DNA of 64,000 nucleotides. It comes from Burkholderia sp. lig30 (GTDB lineage: Bacteria; Pseudomonadota; Gammaproteobacteria; Burkholderiales; Burkholderiaceae). The stretch lies in assembly GCF_000687455.2 (NCBI RefSeq), contig NZ_JGVW01000096.1, forward strand, positions 62,001 through 126,000, read 5' to 3'. A program made the translations under genes and the position numbers. Under the pieces are notes generated by a model. It was not told where the DNA came from, did not search any database, and saw only the letters and a program-made list of their open reading frames with translations. Shown here in pieces: positions 1 through 7,664 of the stretch (the stretch's first letter is position 1; each line of letters begins with the position of its first letter).

Positions 1-495
1 GGTTGCGGGCGAGGGCTCATTTGAGTGTGCCCAAATCGTGACCACTTTTGCATGCTCCGCGAGGTGGTCAGGGGCAAGGTGAGCATACCGCAAGACGTGC
101 TCGTGCTTGGTCCATCCCCCCAATTCCATCAGGCGGTTCAACGGCGTCCCCGCCTGGACGTGCCAGCTCGCCCAAGTGTGGCGCACGTCGTGGAACCGGA
201 AGTTGTCGATTCTGGCCCGCGCGCATTGGCGATCCCACTGCGCGCTGCACCATCCCTCGATCGGCTTGCCGTTCCTCAGAAAGACGTGAGTCTGGTGCTT
301 GCCGATCCAGCGGCGGATCGTCGCCACGGCGTCGTCGTTCAGCGGGACGCCGATCGGCTTGCGGGCCTTCGCCTGATCTGGATAGATCCACGCCCGGCGG
401 TTCACCAGATCGACCTGCGACCATTCGAGATTCAGCAGATTCGCCCGGCGCAGACCGGTTGCGAAGCCAAGAATCGCCACGTCCCGAAGCCAGTC
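1..495 (-). pseudogene. Phage tyrosine recombinase (integrase), catalytic C-terminal fragment
   Basis: The minus-strand reading frame entering from about 510 gives the C-terminal catalytic domain of a phage integrase and stays open past the left edge of the window. The visible signatures, in order, are box I arginine (ATGLRRANLLNLEW), a beta-hairpin lysine (AKARKPIG), box II HDVRHTW, the GGWTKHE segment and the nucleophile tyrosine in VLRYAHLA. The N-terminal core-binding domain is missing: upstream of the DWLRD segment the sequence runs straight into a late control gene D read on the opposite strand. It is therefore 5'-truncated and almost certainly inactive. The left att site lies outside the window. 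Confidence 0.85.
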
Positions 496-496
496 T

Positions 497-1213
497 GTGC
501 GGATGGCCGACATCGTCGGCGACGTCGCGAGGCGCAACAAGTGGTCAGCCGCATGCGATGTCGATGTCGTCGTGCCACGGATCGACCAGTTCGGCGAAAG
601 CGATCTGCATTTCATTACGCGGATCGCGCGTCAGTACGGCGCAACCGCGACCGCCAAGGCCGGCAAGCTGATCGTGCTGCCTCGCGGGGGCGGCAAGAGC
701 GCGAGCGGCAAGCCGCTGCCCGTCGTGACGCTCACGCCCGAGCAGCTGATTGATTACGACATCACGTTTCCCGATCGGGCCAGCTTCGCGGCGGTACGGA
801 CGAAGGTCCATGACCGCAAGACGGGCAAGAAGATCGACCTGACGATCCCGAACCCGGATGCACAGCCCGGCGCGGCGGCCGTGCATACCGAGCGGCATGC
901 GTTTGCCAGTTCGCAGGCGGCCAAGTCCGCGGCCACGTCGCGGCTCGCGACGCTCAACCGGCACACGTCGGTGAGCAGCTTCACGTTGCGCGGCCGTGCC
1001 GATCTGGCGGCGGAAAAGACGATCGGACTGAAGGGGGGCAAGGAGGGTGTCGACGGCGAGTTTCTGGTCGAGTCGGTCGAACACACGTTCTCGTCGCGCG
1101 GCTGGCTCACGACCGTCACGCTGAACGGCGGCAACAAGGGGAAAGCAAAGGTCGGCCACGGCAAGAAGCCGACGAAGAAGATCAATCTGGTTGTGCCGGC
1201 ACCGCAGAAGTAA
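497..1213 (+). pseudogene. Phage late control gene D protein (GpD), 5'-truncated
   Basis: The 238 residues match the C-terminal half of the P2-type late control/tail protein D, seen in RIDQFGESDLHFITRIA, the domain near LTPEQLIDYDITF, and the FLVESVEHTF segment. In P2-like phages this protein forms the hub joining baseplate and tail tube. Intact members are about 330-400 residues, so roughly 100-150 N-terminal residues are missing. The truncation coincides with the integrase fragment on the other strand at about 480-510. The GTG at 497 is only the first start codon after the break and is unlikely to be a native start. A strong terminator follows. Confidence 0.8.
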
Positions 1214-1234
1214 CGCGACGGTGTCGGATCTGGC

Positions 1235-1270
1235 AAGCCGCCTCGAGGCAACTCGGGCGGCTTTTTCTTT
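1235..1270 (+). terminator. Rho-independent terminator after gene D
   Basis: A stem of about 12 bp (AAGCCGCCTCGAG paired with CTCGGGCGGCTT, 4-nt loop) is followed by a run rich in T. It closes the phage tail transcript before the lysis cassette. Confidence 0.85.
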
Positions 1271-1291
1271 TTTACGGGTGAAGAGGTGGGA

Positions 1292-1576
1292 ATGCAAGAC
1301 CACGAAAAGACGATTCTGGAGCTGGTCGTCATGGGCGGGCTCATCGGTGTCGCAAAGGTGCTGGTCGGTAGCGAGCAGCTGACGTACCGGCTGGTGGCCG
1401 GCCGGGCGATGCTCGGCTCGGCGACGTCGATGGTGGCCGGCATTGCGCTGCTGCAGATTCCGGATTTGCCGCCGATCGCGCTGCTCGGGATGGGGAGCGC
1501 GCTCGGCATCATCGGCTCGCAGTATCTGGAGGTGCTGCTGCGGCGTAACGCGAAGCGCCTGTTCGGGGAGAAGTGA
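1292..1576 (+). CDS. Phage holin
   Basis: This 94-residue, strongly hydrophobic protein is first in a holin-endolysin-Rz cassette. A short charged N-terminus (MQDHEKT) precedes about three hydrophobic segments (near residues 10-25, 36-55 and 58-78), and the tail is basic (RRNAKRLFGEK), as is typical of small phage holins. It would form inner-membrane lesions that release the endolysin. ATG 1292 is preferred over GTG 1286 because AGAGGTGG lies just upstream of it. The stop codon abuts the endolysin start, consistent with translational coupling. The assignment rests on topology and position, because holins share little sequence. Confidence 0.75.
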   Translation: MQDHEKTILELVVMGGLIGVAKVLVGSEQLTYRLVAGRAMLGSATSMVAGIALLQIPDLPPIALLGMGSALGIIGSQYLEVLLRRNAKRLFGEK

Positions 1577-1578
1577 CG

Positions 1579-2073
1579 ATGGCACGCATCAGCATGGCCG
1601 CCGCCGGTGGCAAAAACCGTGTCGCGTTCCTCGACATGATCGCTGTGAGCGAGATCGGTCCCGCGTTGCTCGCGAAGTCGGACGGCGGCTACAACGTGCT
1701 GGTCGGATCGACGCCTGCACGACCGTTGCTGTTTGCGAGCTACGCGGCGCATCCGAACGTGCTTAACCGGCAAATTCCGGTGCCGTCGACGGCGGCCGGC
1801 CGCTATCAGGCGCTGAATCGCTGGTGGCGTATCTATCAGGCGCAGATGAAGCTGCCGGAATTCGGGCCGGTTTCGCAGGACCGGTACGCGCTGCAGCAGC
1901 TGCGCGAGCACGGTGCGCTTCCGCTGATTGACGCGGGCCGATTCGGCGAGGCGGTCGCGAAGGTGTCGAACGTCTGGGCGAGCCTGCCCGGTGCCGGGTA
2001 TGGCCAGCACGAAAACCGGATCGAGCAACTGCTGGCCGCGTACCGAGCGGCCGGCGGGGAGGTGACGGCATGA
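1579..2073 (+). CDS. Phage endolysin, GH104 lambda R-like transglycosylase
   Basis: The protein has 164 residues and the same layout as lambda endolysin R: NRVAFLDMIAVSE near the N-terminus (catalytic Glu in the SE pair), then NVLVG, the substrate-groove motif GRYQALNRWW, ALQQLREHGALP, and SNVWASLPGAGYGQ. Lambda R cleaves the MurNAc-GlcNAc bond and leaves 1,6-anhydro ends, and the same chemistry is expected here. There is no signal peptide, so export depends on the holin. ATG 1579 has GGGGAGAAG upstream. The stop overlaps the Rz start in an ATGA arrangement. Confidence 0.9.
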   Translation: MARISMAAAGGKNRVAFLDMIAVSEIGPALLAKSDGGYNVLVGSTPARPLLFASYAAHPNVLNRQIPVPSTAAGRYQALNRWWRIYQAQMKLPEFGPVSQDRYALQQLREHGALPLIDAGRFGEAVAKVSNVWASLPGAGYGQHENRIEQLLAAYRAAGGEVTA

Positions 2074-2564
2074 CCTGGTTCGATCCGCGTATCTGGCTGG
2101 TCGTCGTGGCCGGCCTCGTGGCCGGCTCGGCCGGCGGGTATTTCAAGGGACACCGGGACGCCGATCAGCCGGCCAAGGTCGAGGATCAGGCGAGGCAGAT
2201 CAAGGATCTGACCGCCGAGCGTGACGTATTCCGCCGCCGCACGGCGGCTCAACAGGAGATCGCAACCGATGCTGCGAAAGAACGTGACCAGGCGCGCGCT
2301 GATGCCGTTGCCGCTGCTTCTGCTGCTGACGGCCTGCGCCGGCAGGTCGCCATCCTCGTCGACGGCGTACGACATTCCGCCGCTGCGGCCGGAGGCTCGC
2401 CAGCCGGCGACGCCCTCGATCTGCTTGCCGACGTGCTCGGCCGGGCCGATGCGCGAGCGGGAGAGCTGGCAGCAATCGCTGACGAACGCGGCATCGCCGG
2501 CCAGCAGTGCGAGCGCAGCTACGACGCGTTGACGGGCGACACGCCATTCAATCCGCAGCGATAA
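2070..2564 (+). CDS. Rz-like inner-membrane spanin (DUF2514 type)
   Basis: This is a 164-residue protein with one N-terminal membrane anchor (IWLVVVAGLVAGSAGGY, about residues 8-24). An alpha-helical, Ala/Asp/Arg-rich periplasmic region of likely coiled-coil character follows (about 32-100). This is the usual i-spanin topology. With Rz1 it would bridge the periplasm and fuse inner and outer membranes at lysis. It overlaps the endolysin stop by 4 nt and contains the entire rz1 gene in the +1 frame. Confidence 0.85.
   Translation: MTWFDPRIWLVVVAGLVAGSAGGYFKGHRDADQPAKVEDQARQIKDLTAERDVFRRRTAAQQEIATDAAKERDQARADAVAAASAADGLRRQVAILVDGVRHSAAAAGGSPAGDALDLLADVLGRADARAGELAAIADERGIAGQQCERSYDALTGDTPFNPQR
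2269..2532 (+). CDS. Rz1-like outer-membrane spanin lipoprotein, nested in Rz
   Basis: This 87-residue ORF lies wholly inside the Rz gene in the +1 frame. Its start, ATG 2269, follows AGGAGA at a good distance. The N-terminus is basic (MLRKNVTRR), then comes a leucine stretch and the lipobox LLTAC with Cys23, so it should be lipidated and sent to the outer membrane. The mature part is proline-containing (PPLRPEARQPATP), as in other Rz1 proteins. An embedded rz/rz1 pair is the classic lambdoid arrangement. Confidence 0.88.
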   Translation: MLRKNVTRRALMPLPLLLLLTACAGRSPSSSTAYDIPPLRPEARQPATPSICLPTCSAGPMRERESWQQSLTNAASPASSASAATTR

Positions 2565-2601
2565 CGCGGCAATCGAGGCCGGGCGGCCTCGAAAGAAACA
2601 G

Positions 2602-2645
2602 GGCGACCGGGGGAATGTTCGCGCATTGTCCCCGGTCGCCTTTCC
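2602..2645 (+). terminator. Terminator after the lysis cassette
   Basis: An 11-bp perfect stem (GGCGACCGGGG with CCCCGGTCGCC, 17-nt loop) is followed by TTT. It ends the holin-endolysin-Rz/Rz1 transcript. Confidence 0.8.
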
Positions 2646-2732
2646 ACTGTCTACGCCAGTGAATCGGCCAAGGCCCTGCTTACCTACGTAGGCGGGCCGG
2701 ATTTTACACCAAGTTTAAAAATTGCTTTCACA

Positions 2733-3521
2733 ATGGCAAATCCCATCATTCCCTGGATCGGCGGCAAGCGCCGTCTGGCAGACCATTTGATTCCGCGCTT
2801 TCCGGCGCACGATTGCTACGTCGAGGTGTTCGCGGGCGGGGCCGCGCTGTTCTTCCTCCGGCCGCCGGCCAAGGTTGAAGTGGTCAACGACGTCAACGGC
2901 GAGCTGGTGAATCTGTATCGGGTCGTGCAGCATCATCTGGAGGAGTTCGTGCGGCAGTTCAAATGGGCGCTGACGAGCCGGCAGGTGTTCGAGTGGCTCA
3001 AGCAGACGGTCCCGGAAACCCTCACCGATATCCAGCGCGCGGCACGGTTCTACTACCTGCAGAAAAGTTGCTTTGGCGGCAAGCTGGAGGGGCAGACGTT
3101 CGGCACGCGGACGGAGCATCCACCCGGCTTGAATTTGTTGCGTCTTGAGGAAGAATTGTCTGCCGCGCATTTGCGGCTGGCGAATGCATTCGTTGAGCGG
3201 CTTGACTGGGCTGCGTGCATTGACCGTTACGATCGGCCGCATACGCTGTTCTATCTCGATCCGCCGTATTACGAGACGGAGGGGTACGGCGTGGCGTTCC
3301 CATTCGCGGAATACGAGAAGATGGCCGAGTGCCTTCGCTCGATCAAGGATCGGGCGATCGTGAGTCTGAACGACCACCCGGATATTCGGCGCGTGTTCGA
3401 CGGGTTTCACATCGAGACTGTGCCGATCCAGTACACGGTCGGGGGCGGGAAGGGCGTCGACCGCAACGAGCTGATCATCTTCAGTTGGGATGACGCCGCG
3501 CAACCGGTCGGGCTGTTCTGA
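2733..3521 (+). CDS. Phage-type D12-class DNA N6-adenine methyltransferase
   Basis: The 262-residue protein is a Dam/DpnM-type (D12) methylase: motif I-like PWIGGKR at residues 7-13, the VFAGGAAL SAM-binding strand, ND at 52-53, and catalytic DPPY at 176-179. Members transfer a methyl group from S-adenosylmethionine to adenine N6, often in GATC or a related site. The recognition sequence cannot be read from the protein. No restriction enzyme is adjacent, so it looks like an orphan, possibly protecting phage DNA or altering host epigenetics. An A/T-rich stretch just upstream may hold its own promoter. A hairpin follows the gene. Confidence 0.9.
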   Translation: MANPIIPWIGGKRRLADHLIPRFPAHDCYVEVFAGGAALFFLRPPAKVEVVNDVNGELVNLYRVVQHHLEEFVRQFKWALTSRQVFEWLKQTVPETLTDIQRAARFYYLQKSCFGGKLEGQTFGTRTEHPPGLNLLRLEEELSAAHLRLANAFVERLDWAACIDRYDRPHTLFYLDPPYYETEGYGVAFPFAEYEKMAECLRSIKDRAIVSLNDHPDIRRVFDGFHIETVPIQYTVGGGKGVDRNELIIFSWDDAAQPVGLF

Positions 3522-3534
3522 AAGACGAAGTGAA

Positions 3535-3559
3535 GCCGGCGCGGGATGACCGCGCCGGC
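3535..3559. terminator. Hairpin between convergent methylase and unknown gene
   Basis: GCCGGCGCGG pairs perfectly with CCGCGCCGGC around a 5-nt loop. There is no good T run, so it is only a likely terminator. It lies between two genes that converge. Confidence 0.5.
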
Positions 3560-3600
3560 GAGGTTATATGCTCGTGTAGTCCGATGTCTGTTAATTGAGG

Positions 3601-4224
3601 TCAATCGAACCTTGCTACGTCGATTGTCCTGCGGAGCTTGTTGAGTGGGAACGATTCGGGGGCACCGCTTTCCTTCAGTTCTTTCTCGGCCGCGCTGGCC
3701 AGCTTGTCGATGTGACGAAGTGCGCGGCGTACGTGTACGACCTCGAGCACGAAGCGCTGCTCTAGCGTGAGCCGCCCCTTTCCCGTGTAGCCAGATTGTC
3801 TCCAGGTGTCGCGCAGATCCGTCCAGCTCAGGCGCTGGAAGTCGGGCAACTTCATCGCCTTGTCCGATCCGGGATCTGGCTCGTCCGGCGCATCGCGGAG
3901 TTTGCATCGGATTGCCTCGCGCGCCCGCCATTCGTCAGAGAATGGCGCGATTTGCTCACGGGGGCTATCCATTCTGCCTAGCCGCACAATTTCCCTCTCG
4001 ATTTTCGCCTTGAGCAGGCGCAATGGTGCGCAGTACTTCATCATGTCCGGCTCGAGGTTCATGACCGCGCGAGACGCATCGCCAGCCAGCTCGGAGAGTT
4101 CGCGCAGCATAACCCGTTGGTGCAGCACTTCAAGTATCAGCAAATGCACGTCTGCGTACGTGCACGTGCGCCACCATTTCGACATCGCGTCGAATTGGGG
4201 CGGCTCAAATGGGGGTAAGATCAT
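3601..4224 (-). CDS. Uncharacterised protein, possibly LexA-controlled
   Basis: The 207-residue product from ATG 4224 is not recognised. It is soluble and charged, with no signal peptide or membrane segment. Features are FEPPQFDAMSKWW near the N-terminus, helical Arg/Glu-rich stretches, the central segment FQRLSWTDLRDTW and a basic C-terminal part. An upstream in-frame start at 4284 exists, but it would read through the LexA box, so 4224 is preferred although no clear ribosome site is visible. The start lies 16 nt from a perfect LexA operator, which suggests DNA-damage control. The setting suggests a phage or phage-cargo gene. Confidence 0.6.
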   Translation of the reverse strand: MILPPFEPPQFDAMSKWWRTCTYADVHLLILEVLHQRVMLRELSELAGDASRAVMNLEPDMMKYCAPLRLLKAKIEREIVRLGRMDSPREQIAPFSDEWRAREAIRCKLRDAPDEPDPGSDKAMKLPDFQRLSWTDLRDTWRQSGYTGKGRLTLEQRFVLEVVHVRRALRHIDKLASAAEKELKESGAPESFPLNKLRRTIDVARFD

Positions 4225-4239
4225 GACGCGAGGATGTTG

Positions 4240-4255
4240 CTGTATGAATATACAG
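4240..4255. promoter_or_regulatory. LexA box (SOS operator)
   Basis: CTGTATGAATATACAG fits the proteobacterial LexA consensus CTGT-N8-ACAG exactly, with an AT-rich centre. It sits between the start of the minus-strand unknown gene (4224) and the plus-strand SRAP remnant, and could repress both. Confidence 0.8.
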
Positions 4256-4308
4256 TATGTTGCGCGGTAAGATGCTCGCGTCAAGTCTCAAAATTGGGGA
4301 GCGGGCAG

Positions 4309-4523
4309 TGCGCACAAACTACCAAGCGCCAACAGAAGATATGGGGATCAGTGAGCTGAAGCTTGGCATCGGCGACCTATACCGTCGCGACCAGTGGGAG
4401 CCGGATGTCTATCCCGACTATGCAGCTCCGATCGCATGGCGGATGGTGATGGCCTCGGTGTCGTCAAGGCGGTGTTTGGCTTCTGGCCGAAGTTCATGCC
4501 ATCGTCTAATCATCATCTGATCC
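4309..4523 (+). pseudogene. SOS response-associated peptidase (SRAP/YedK-like) remnant
   Basis: The N-terminal part reads as the SRAP family start (TNYQAPTEDMGISEL, then YRRDQWEPDVYPDYAAPIA). After a frameshift near 4435-4442 the next frame gives VFGFWPKFMP, another conserved SRAP block. Intact members are about 200-230 residues and use the Cys right after the initiator Met to crosslink abasic sites. Here the codon at that place is CGC (Arg), the start has become GTG, and nothing recognisable follows 4523. The gene therefore lost its nucleophile, its frame and its C-terminal two-thirds. It lies directly downstream of the LexA box. Confidence 0.7.
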
Positions 4524-4611
4524 GGTACTAATGGTTACCTTGCCGACGGTGTGAAATGCCGATCGGGATCGGAAACGGACGGCCGCGAAATTCATGAATA
4601 TAGGTGGGGCG

Positions 4612-4657
4612 CTCATCAGTCAGGCGTAAAGTTGCTTTGCCCGAGCTTACAAGCGCC
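4612..4657. repeat. Left copy of imperfect direct repeat flanking the cargo segment
   Basis: The blocks CTCAT, AGGCGTAA, GTT, CGAGCTTAC and GCGCC occur in this order. The same blocks recur at 7665-7702, the main difference being an 8-nt gap between GTT and CGAGCTTAC. The two copies bracket the HEPN-like, RES and unknown genes. Confidence 0.5.
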
Positions 4658-5138
4658 TCCGTTGTTCCCGTTTGGTGCTCACCTTTCGGCCAGTTCGCCT
4701 TCCAATGTGAGTATTTGTCGCTTTGGGGGATTGCAGTTTTGCTCCTGCTGCCAAATTATCTGGATTAGGGGCCGGACATATTGGCTGTGCTGTGACACTA
4801 TCGAAGCAACCACTTCCCCGTGTTCCAGGAAATGCGTCGATCAAACGATTTCGCATATCGGAATCGTGGGAAAAAACTGTCATCCATATACTAAAGAACC
4901 CTGTGCTTTTCGCTAGGTTCACCGCGACTCTCCGCAACGCATCGTTGCCCGGATTCGCCTCCACTTCGCCTTTTGTGGCAACCGCGACTCCCCAAGCTTG
5001 AGTTCGTTGAGCAACACGGTCCAATGCGACTTGCTCGCCATTTTCGTCAAGGTAGGCGTCGTCCACTGGCCTGCATGTGTCAACTGCCAGGTCGATGCAC
5101 CGGCAAAATATGATCAAAGTTCCGGGGATCTGTCGCAC
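4647..5138 (-). CDS. Unrecognised protein downstream of the RES gene
   Basis: The 163-residue ORF begins with GTG 3 nt after the RES-gene stop on the same strand, which argues for co-transcription. I do not recognise the family. Visible features are several Cys residues near the N-terminus, an acidic segment (DDAYLDENGEQ), a hydrophobic FFSIWMTVF stretch near residue 83, the motif RNRLIDAFPGTRG followed by GCFD, and a very basic C-terminus (GRRTGRKVSTKREQRRRL). Its 3' end runs into the left direct repeat. It may be a genuine third gene of the segment or the decayed end of a longer one. Confidence 0.4.
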   Translation of the reverse strand: MRQIPGTLIIFCRCIDLAVDTCRPVDDAYLDENGEQVALDRVAQRTQAWGVAVATKGEVEANPGNDALRRVAVNLAKSTGFFSIWMTVFSHDSDMRNRLIDAFPGTRGSGCFDSVTAQPICPAPNPDNLAAGAKLQSPKATNTHIGRRTGRKVSTKREQRRRL

Positions 5139-5141
5139 CCA

Positions 5142-6293
5142 TCAGGCTACCCCAGCTGGACCGAACTTGAGGTCATACTCAACGCGCGTCACGAGCAGCC
5201 GGTTAATGCATTTGACCTCGACCTTTCCCTCCGCAACGGGGTACCCGAACAACGCAAGGTTGGGAACAATCTTCGATCGTTCATGTTCCGCGTGCCGAGC
5301 GTGCCTCGTGTATCGAGCGATCACTCGACCCGAGAGTCCGTAGGCGGTCTCGAAGGGAATTGCCCCGGTTCGCAGGAGGCTAAAGTACGACGGGTATTCG
5401 ATGCCGTCGAAGCCCGCCTGTCCCGCCATAAGCGAGATGCGCCGCGTAATGTCGTAGGAGTGGCTCGCTGCAAGGAACAGCATGTGAACGGCCATATCGA
5501 GGCTCTCGAACTCTGTCACGCCTTCGGGTTCACGCAGTACTTCCGACAGATCGAGGAGCTTCAACGGACGCGTCGGCGCAAGCGTTGCCACATACGTTTC
5601 GTCCTCAGCGGAGACACGGCATTCATGCACGCATACTTGCAAGTCTGCTGAACCGTAGAGCACGGGTTGACCAGGGGAATCCAGTCGTCCCCTGCCACTA
5701 AATTCCTTCGGTGGTGCATCGTATTCAGCAGGATCCTCTGGGTTCTTTGGATTCACCCGTAGCCGAAAGAAGATGTTCTCCGGTGGGAGCTCCTTGCCCG
5801 GATACTCGTTTAGTATTCGCTGGATAACTGCGCCCCGTCGTTGTTCATCTTGCATCTCCTTGAGCGGTTCGACTTCCCCCACCATCCACAAGCGCGGTCC
5901 ATAGGGGAAGACTCCGATATTGAGTAGCCTCTCCAAAAGAGAGAGGTCACTCTTGAACCACGGGGGCACGGTGACGGAACTAGCCTGCTTGGTATTGAAC
6001 GCAAGCGTAGGTGCCCCTCCGAAGCGCAACCTGCGGATCGACCCCCGGTTGAAGAAGGAGCGTGCAGCATCATGGAGCGCCGCTATGTTCACCTTCCAGC
6101 TGCTGTGTTGGCCGCAGTTCGGGCATGCCGCGTCGGTACGTTCGCCGCGGCGCGCGACCTCTAGGCCCAAGCCGAAATCCGAGAAGCAGCCAGAGCAGCA
6201 AACATGCTCCGGACGATCGTCATGAAGCGGGCCATCGCACTCCCAGGCCATGATCGCCTCAAATATTTTTTCGAATTGCTCGTCGTTGTCCAT
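5142..6293 (-). CDS. RES-domain protein with N-terminal zinc-ribbon
   Basis: The 383-residue protein has two parts. Residues about 30-62 carry VCCSGC and CPNC pairs (Cys33/36 and Cys57/60), a zinc ribbon like that of the HEPN/RES N-terminal domains described for conflict systems. Residues about 171-345 are a RES domain: FFRLR, then GRGRLDSPG (Arg201/203), VLYGSAD (Tyr213) and VHECR (Glu224), which correspond to the Arg-Tyr-Glu active site of RES toxins. Known RES toxins such as MbcT degrade NAD+ by phosphorolysis. No Xre-type antitoxin is adjacent, so control may be internal, through the N-terminal domain, or by neighbours. It is unlike the compact toxin-antitoxin RES proteins (about 150-230 residues). 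Confidence 0.75.
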   Translation of the reverse strand: MDNDEQFEKIFEAIMAWECDGPLHDDRPEHVCCSGCFSDFGLGLEVARRGERTDAACPNCGQHSSWKVNIAALHDAARSFFNRGSIRRLRFGGAPTLAFNTKQASSVTVPPWFKSDLSLLERLLNIGVFPYGPRLWMVGEVEPLKEMQDEQRRGAVIQRILNEYPGKELPPENIFFRLRVNPKNPEDPAEYDAPPKEFSGRGRLDSPGQPVLYGSADLQVCVHECRVSAEDETYVATLAPTRPLKLLDLSEVLREPEGVTEFESLDMAVHMLFLAASHSYDITRRISLMAGQAGFDGIEYPSYFSLLRTGAIPFETAYGLSGRVIARYTRHARHAEHERSKIVPNLALFGYPVAEGKVEVKCINRLLVTRVEYDLKFGPAGVA

Positions 6294-6407
6294 GTTCTTG
6301 TGCGATTCCTATTTGCCTAGTCACCGTGCTTCGTCGTGAGCTAACGCAATGTCCGTTGGGGTCGCTTAGATAGAATTATTGGCAGATCGATTTTTCGTAA
6401 CATGCAT

Positions 6408-7478
6408 TTAGATTATTTCTTCTATGCTAGTTAGATAGTCCATTCGATGCTGCCACAGCTTAATGGTGACATCCGATTCGATATTTCGCATGGCATTGCC
6501 AGTCAGCATGCCGTGCGCCGAAAGACGAAAGCTTGACTCGGCTTGATAGTAAGCATCAAAAGCGCATGTTGCCGCTCTGAATAGGGCGGCTAGATCATGC
6601 TCGGTTGATTCCGTGGAAGAAATCTTTGACATTATCCGTTCCTGAACCGCCAGTGCGCTAGCCTGAATCGCGCCAGCTCGTGCCATCGCCTGAACTGAGT
6701 CGCCATATCCACTTCGCGATTGACCTGGATTCAAATCTTGCTCCACCAGTTCATAGAGGCAATTCACGAAAAGTCGTGCGCTATTCAGGAATTTTGAAAG
6801 TTCATCCGACGAGACGGAATTGAAATTAGCTTCGTGAGCAACTAAATGGCGAATCTCAAAGATAGATGCAATGTCCAGCAAGAGACCGCTTGGCTCACTA
6901 AGCAACAATGGAGCGGTTTTCTGTTTTTGTTCCGCCTGACCTCCACCAAAAAGCTCTTCTTCGCTTGGCTCGACATACTCGCGAATGTCGGAAATTATTC
7001 TATTGAATTTTTTTCGTTGATCTTTGTCGCAAAATAAAGACTCAAAATGCGATGCGATGTGTTCTAGTCGACTTACGGGGAGCGAATGTGAAACCAAATC
7101 TCCGAACGTTATTGTCCCATCGCTTAGCGCCTTGGTTAGCAAGAAATCAAATTTAATGTGCTCCTTAAAAGCCTCTGCCCTCTCGATGTAAGGCGAGCCG
7201 GAGTCCACCAATCTCTTGATGGCTTCACGAACACTTACTTCAATACAGGATGCGATACCCATTATGTGCAAGGCACGCATAGTCGCATCTGACTCGCCAA
7301 TCCGTCGAGAGCTTGCTTCCAAGTCGTAGAGCTCCAAGTTCCCATGGAGATACTTGTTCGAGGCTCTAGCGTTTTTCTCTTCTATTTCGGAAATTACGTT
7401 TCGCTTAGACATGAAACACCGATCAATGGAGTTGGCGAAGGATCGCTCGGTTAGGTAAATGTCTTCAGAGTGTGCCAC
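6408..7478 (-). CDS. HEPN-like protein with possible LprI-type C-terminal domain
   Basis: The product has 356 residues and is mostly alpha-helical, with a base composition clearly more A/T-rich than the surrounding chromosome. IFEIRHLVAHE at about residues 207-216 contains R-x4-H (Arg210, His215), the hallmark of HEPN ribonuclease-fold proteins. It sits on a helix after a region resembling MAE_28990-type HEPN proteins. The last 60 residues (from AALFRAATCAFDAYYQAESSF) recall the DUF1311/LprI repeat. ATG 7478 gives the longest form; Met23 (7412) is an alternative. It lies upstream of the RES gene on the same strand with a 114-bp gap. The domain calls are by eye. Confidence 0.55.
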   Translation of the reverse strand: MAHSEDIYLTERSFANSIDRCFMSKRNVISEIEEKNARASNKYLHGNLELYDLEASSRRIGESDATMRALHIMGIASCIEVSVREAIKRLVDSGSPYIERAEAFKEHIKFDFLLTKALSDGTITFGDLVSHSLPVSRLEHIASHFESLFCDKDQRKKFNRIISDIREYVEPSEEELFGGGQAEQKQKTAPLLLSEPSGLLLDIASIFEIRHLVAHEANFNSVSSDELSKFLNSARLFVNCLYELVEQDLNPGQSRSGYGDSVQAMARAGAIQASALAVQERIMSKISSTESTEHDLAALFRAATCAFDAYYQAESSFRLSAHGMLTGNAMRNIESDVTIKLWQHRMDYLTSIEEII

Positions 7479-7664
7479 ATCAGATCGAACGTCCGCTACG
7501 GAGACGGATGAATGGCCCGTTCGGGTTGCGGATTCAACCGGTCGATCTCGAAATCCGCTAGCGTAGGTTGTAGCGTAGCTTTTTGATTCGGGCCTTATCA
7601 GCTAAGGCGAAGAGACCTATGTATCATCGGCGTATGGCCGGCCAGGACATCGGTCGGCATGGTA

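Noticed and set aside
2715-3503. 262-codon minus-strand ORF opposite the methylase
   Set aside because: Antisense shadow of a gene with clear D12 methylase motifs.
7500-7600. tRNA gene as prophage attachment site
   Set aside because: A GGATTCAACC stretch resembles a T-arm, but no cloverleaf could be drawn.
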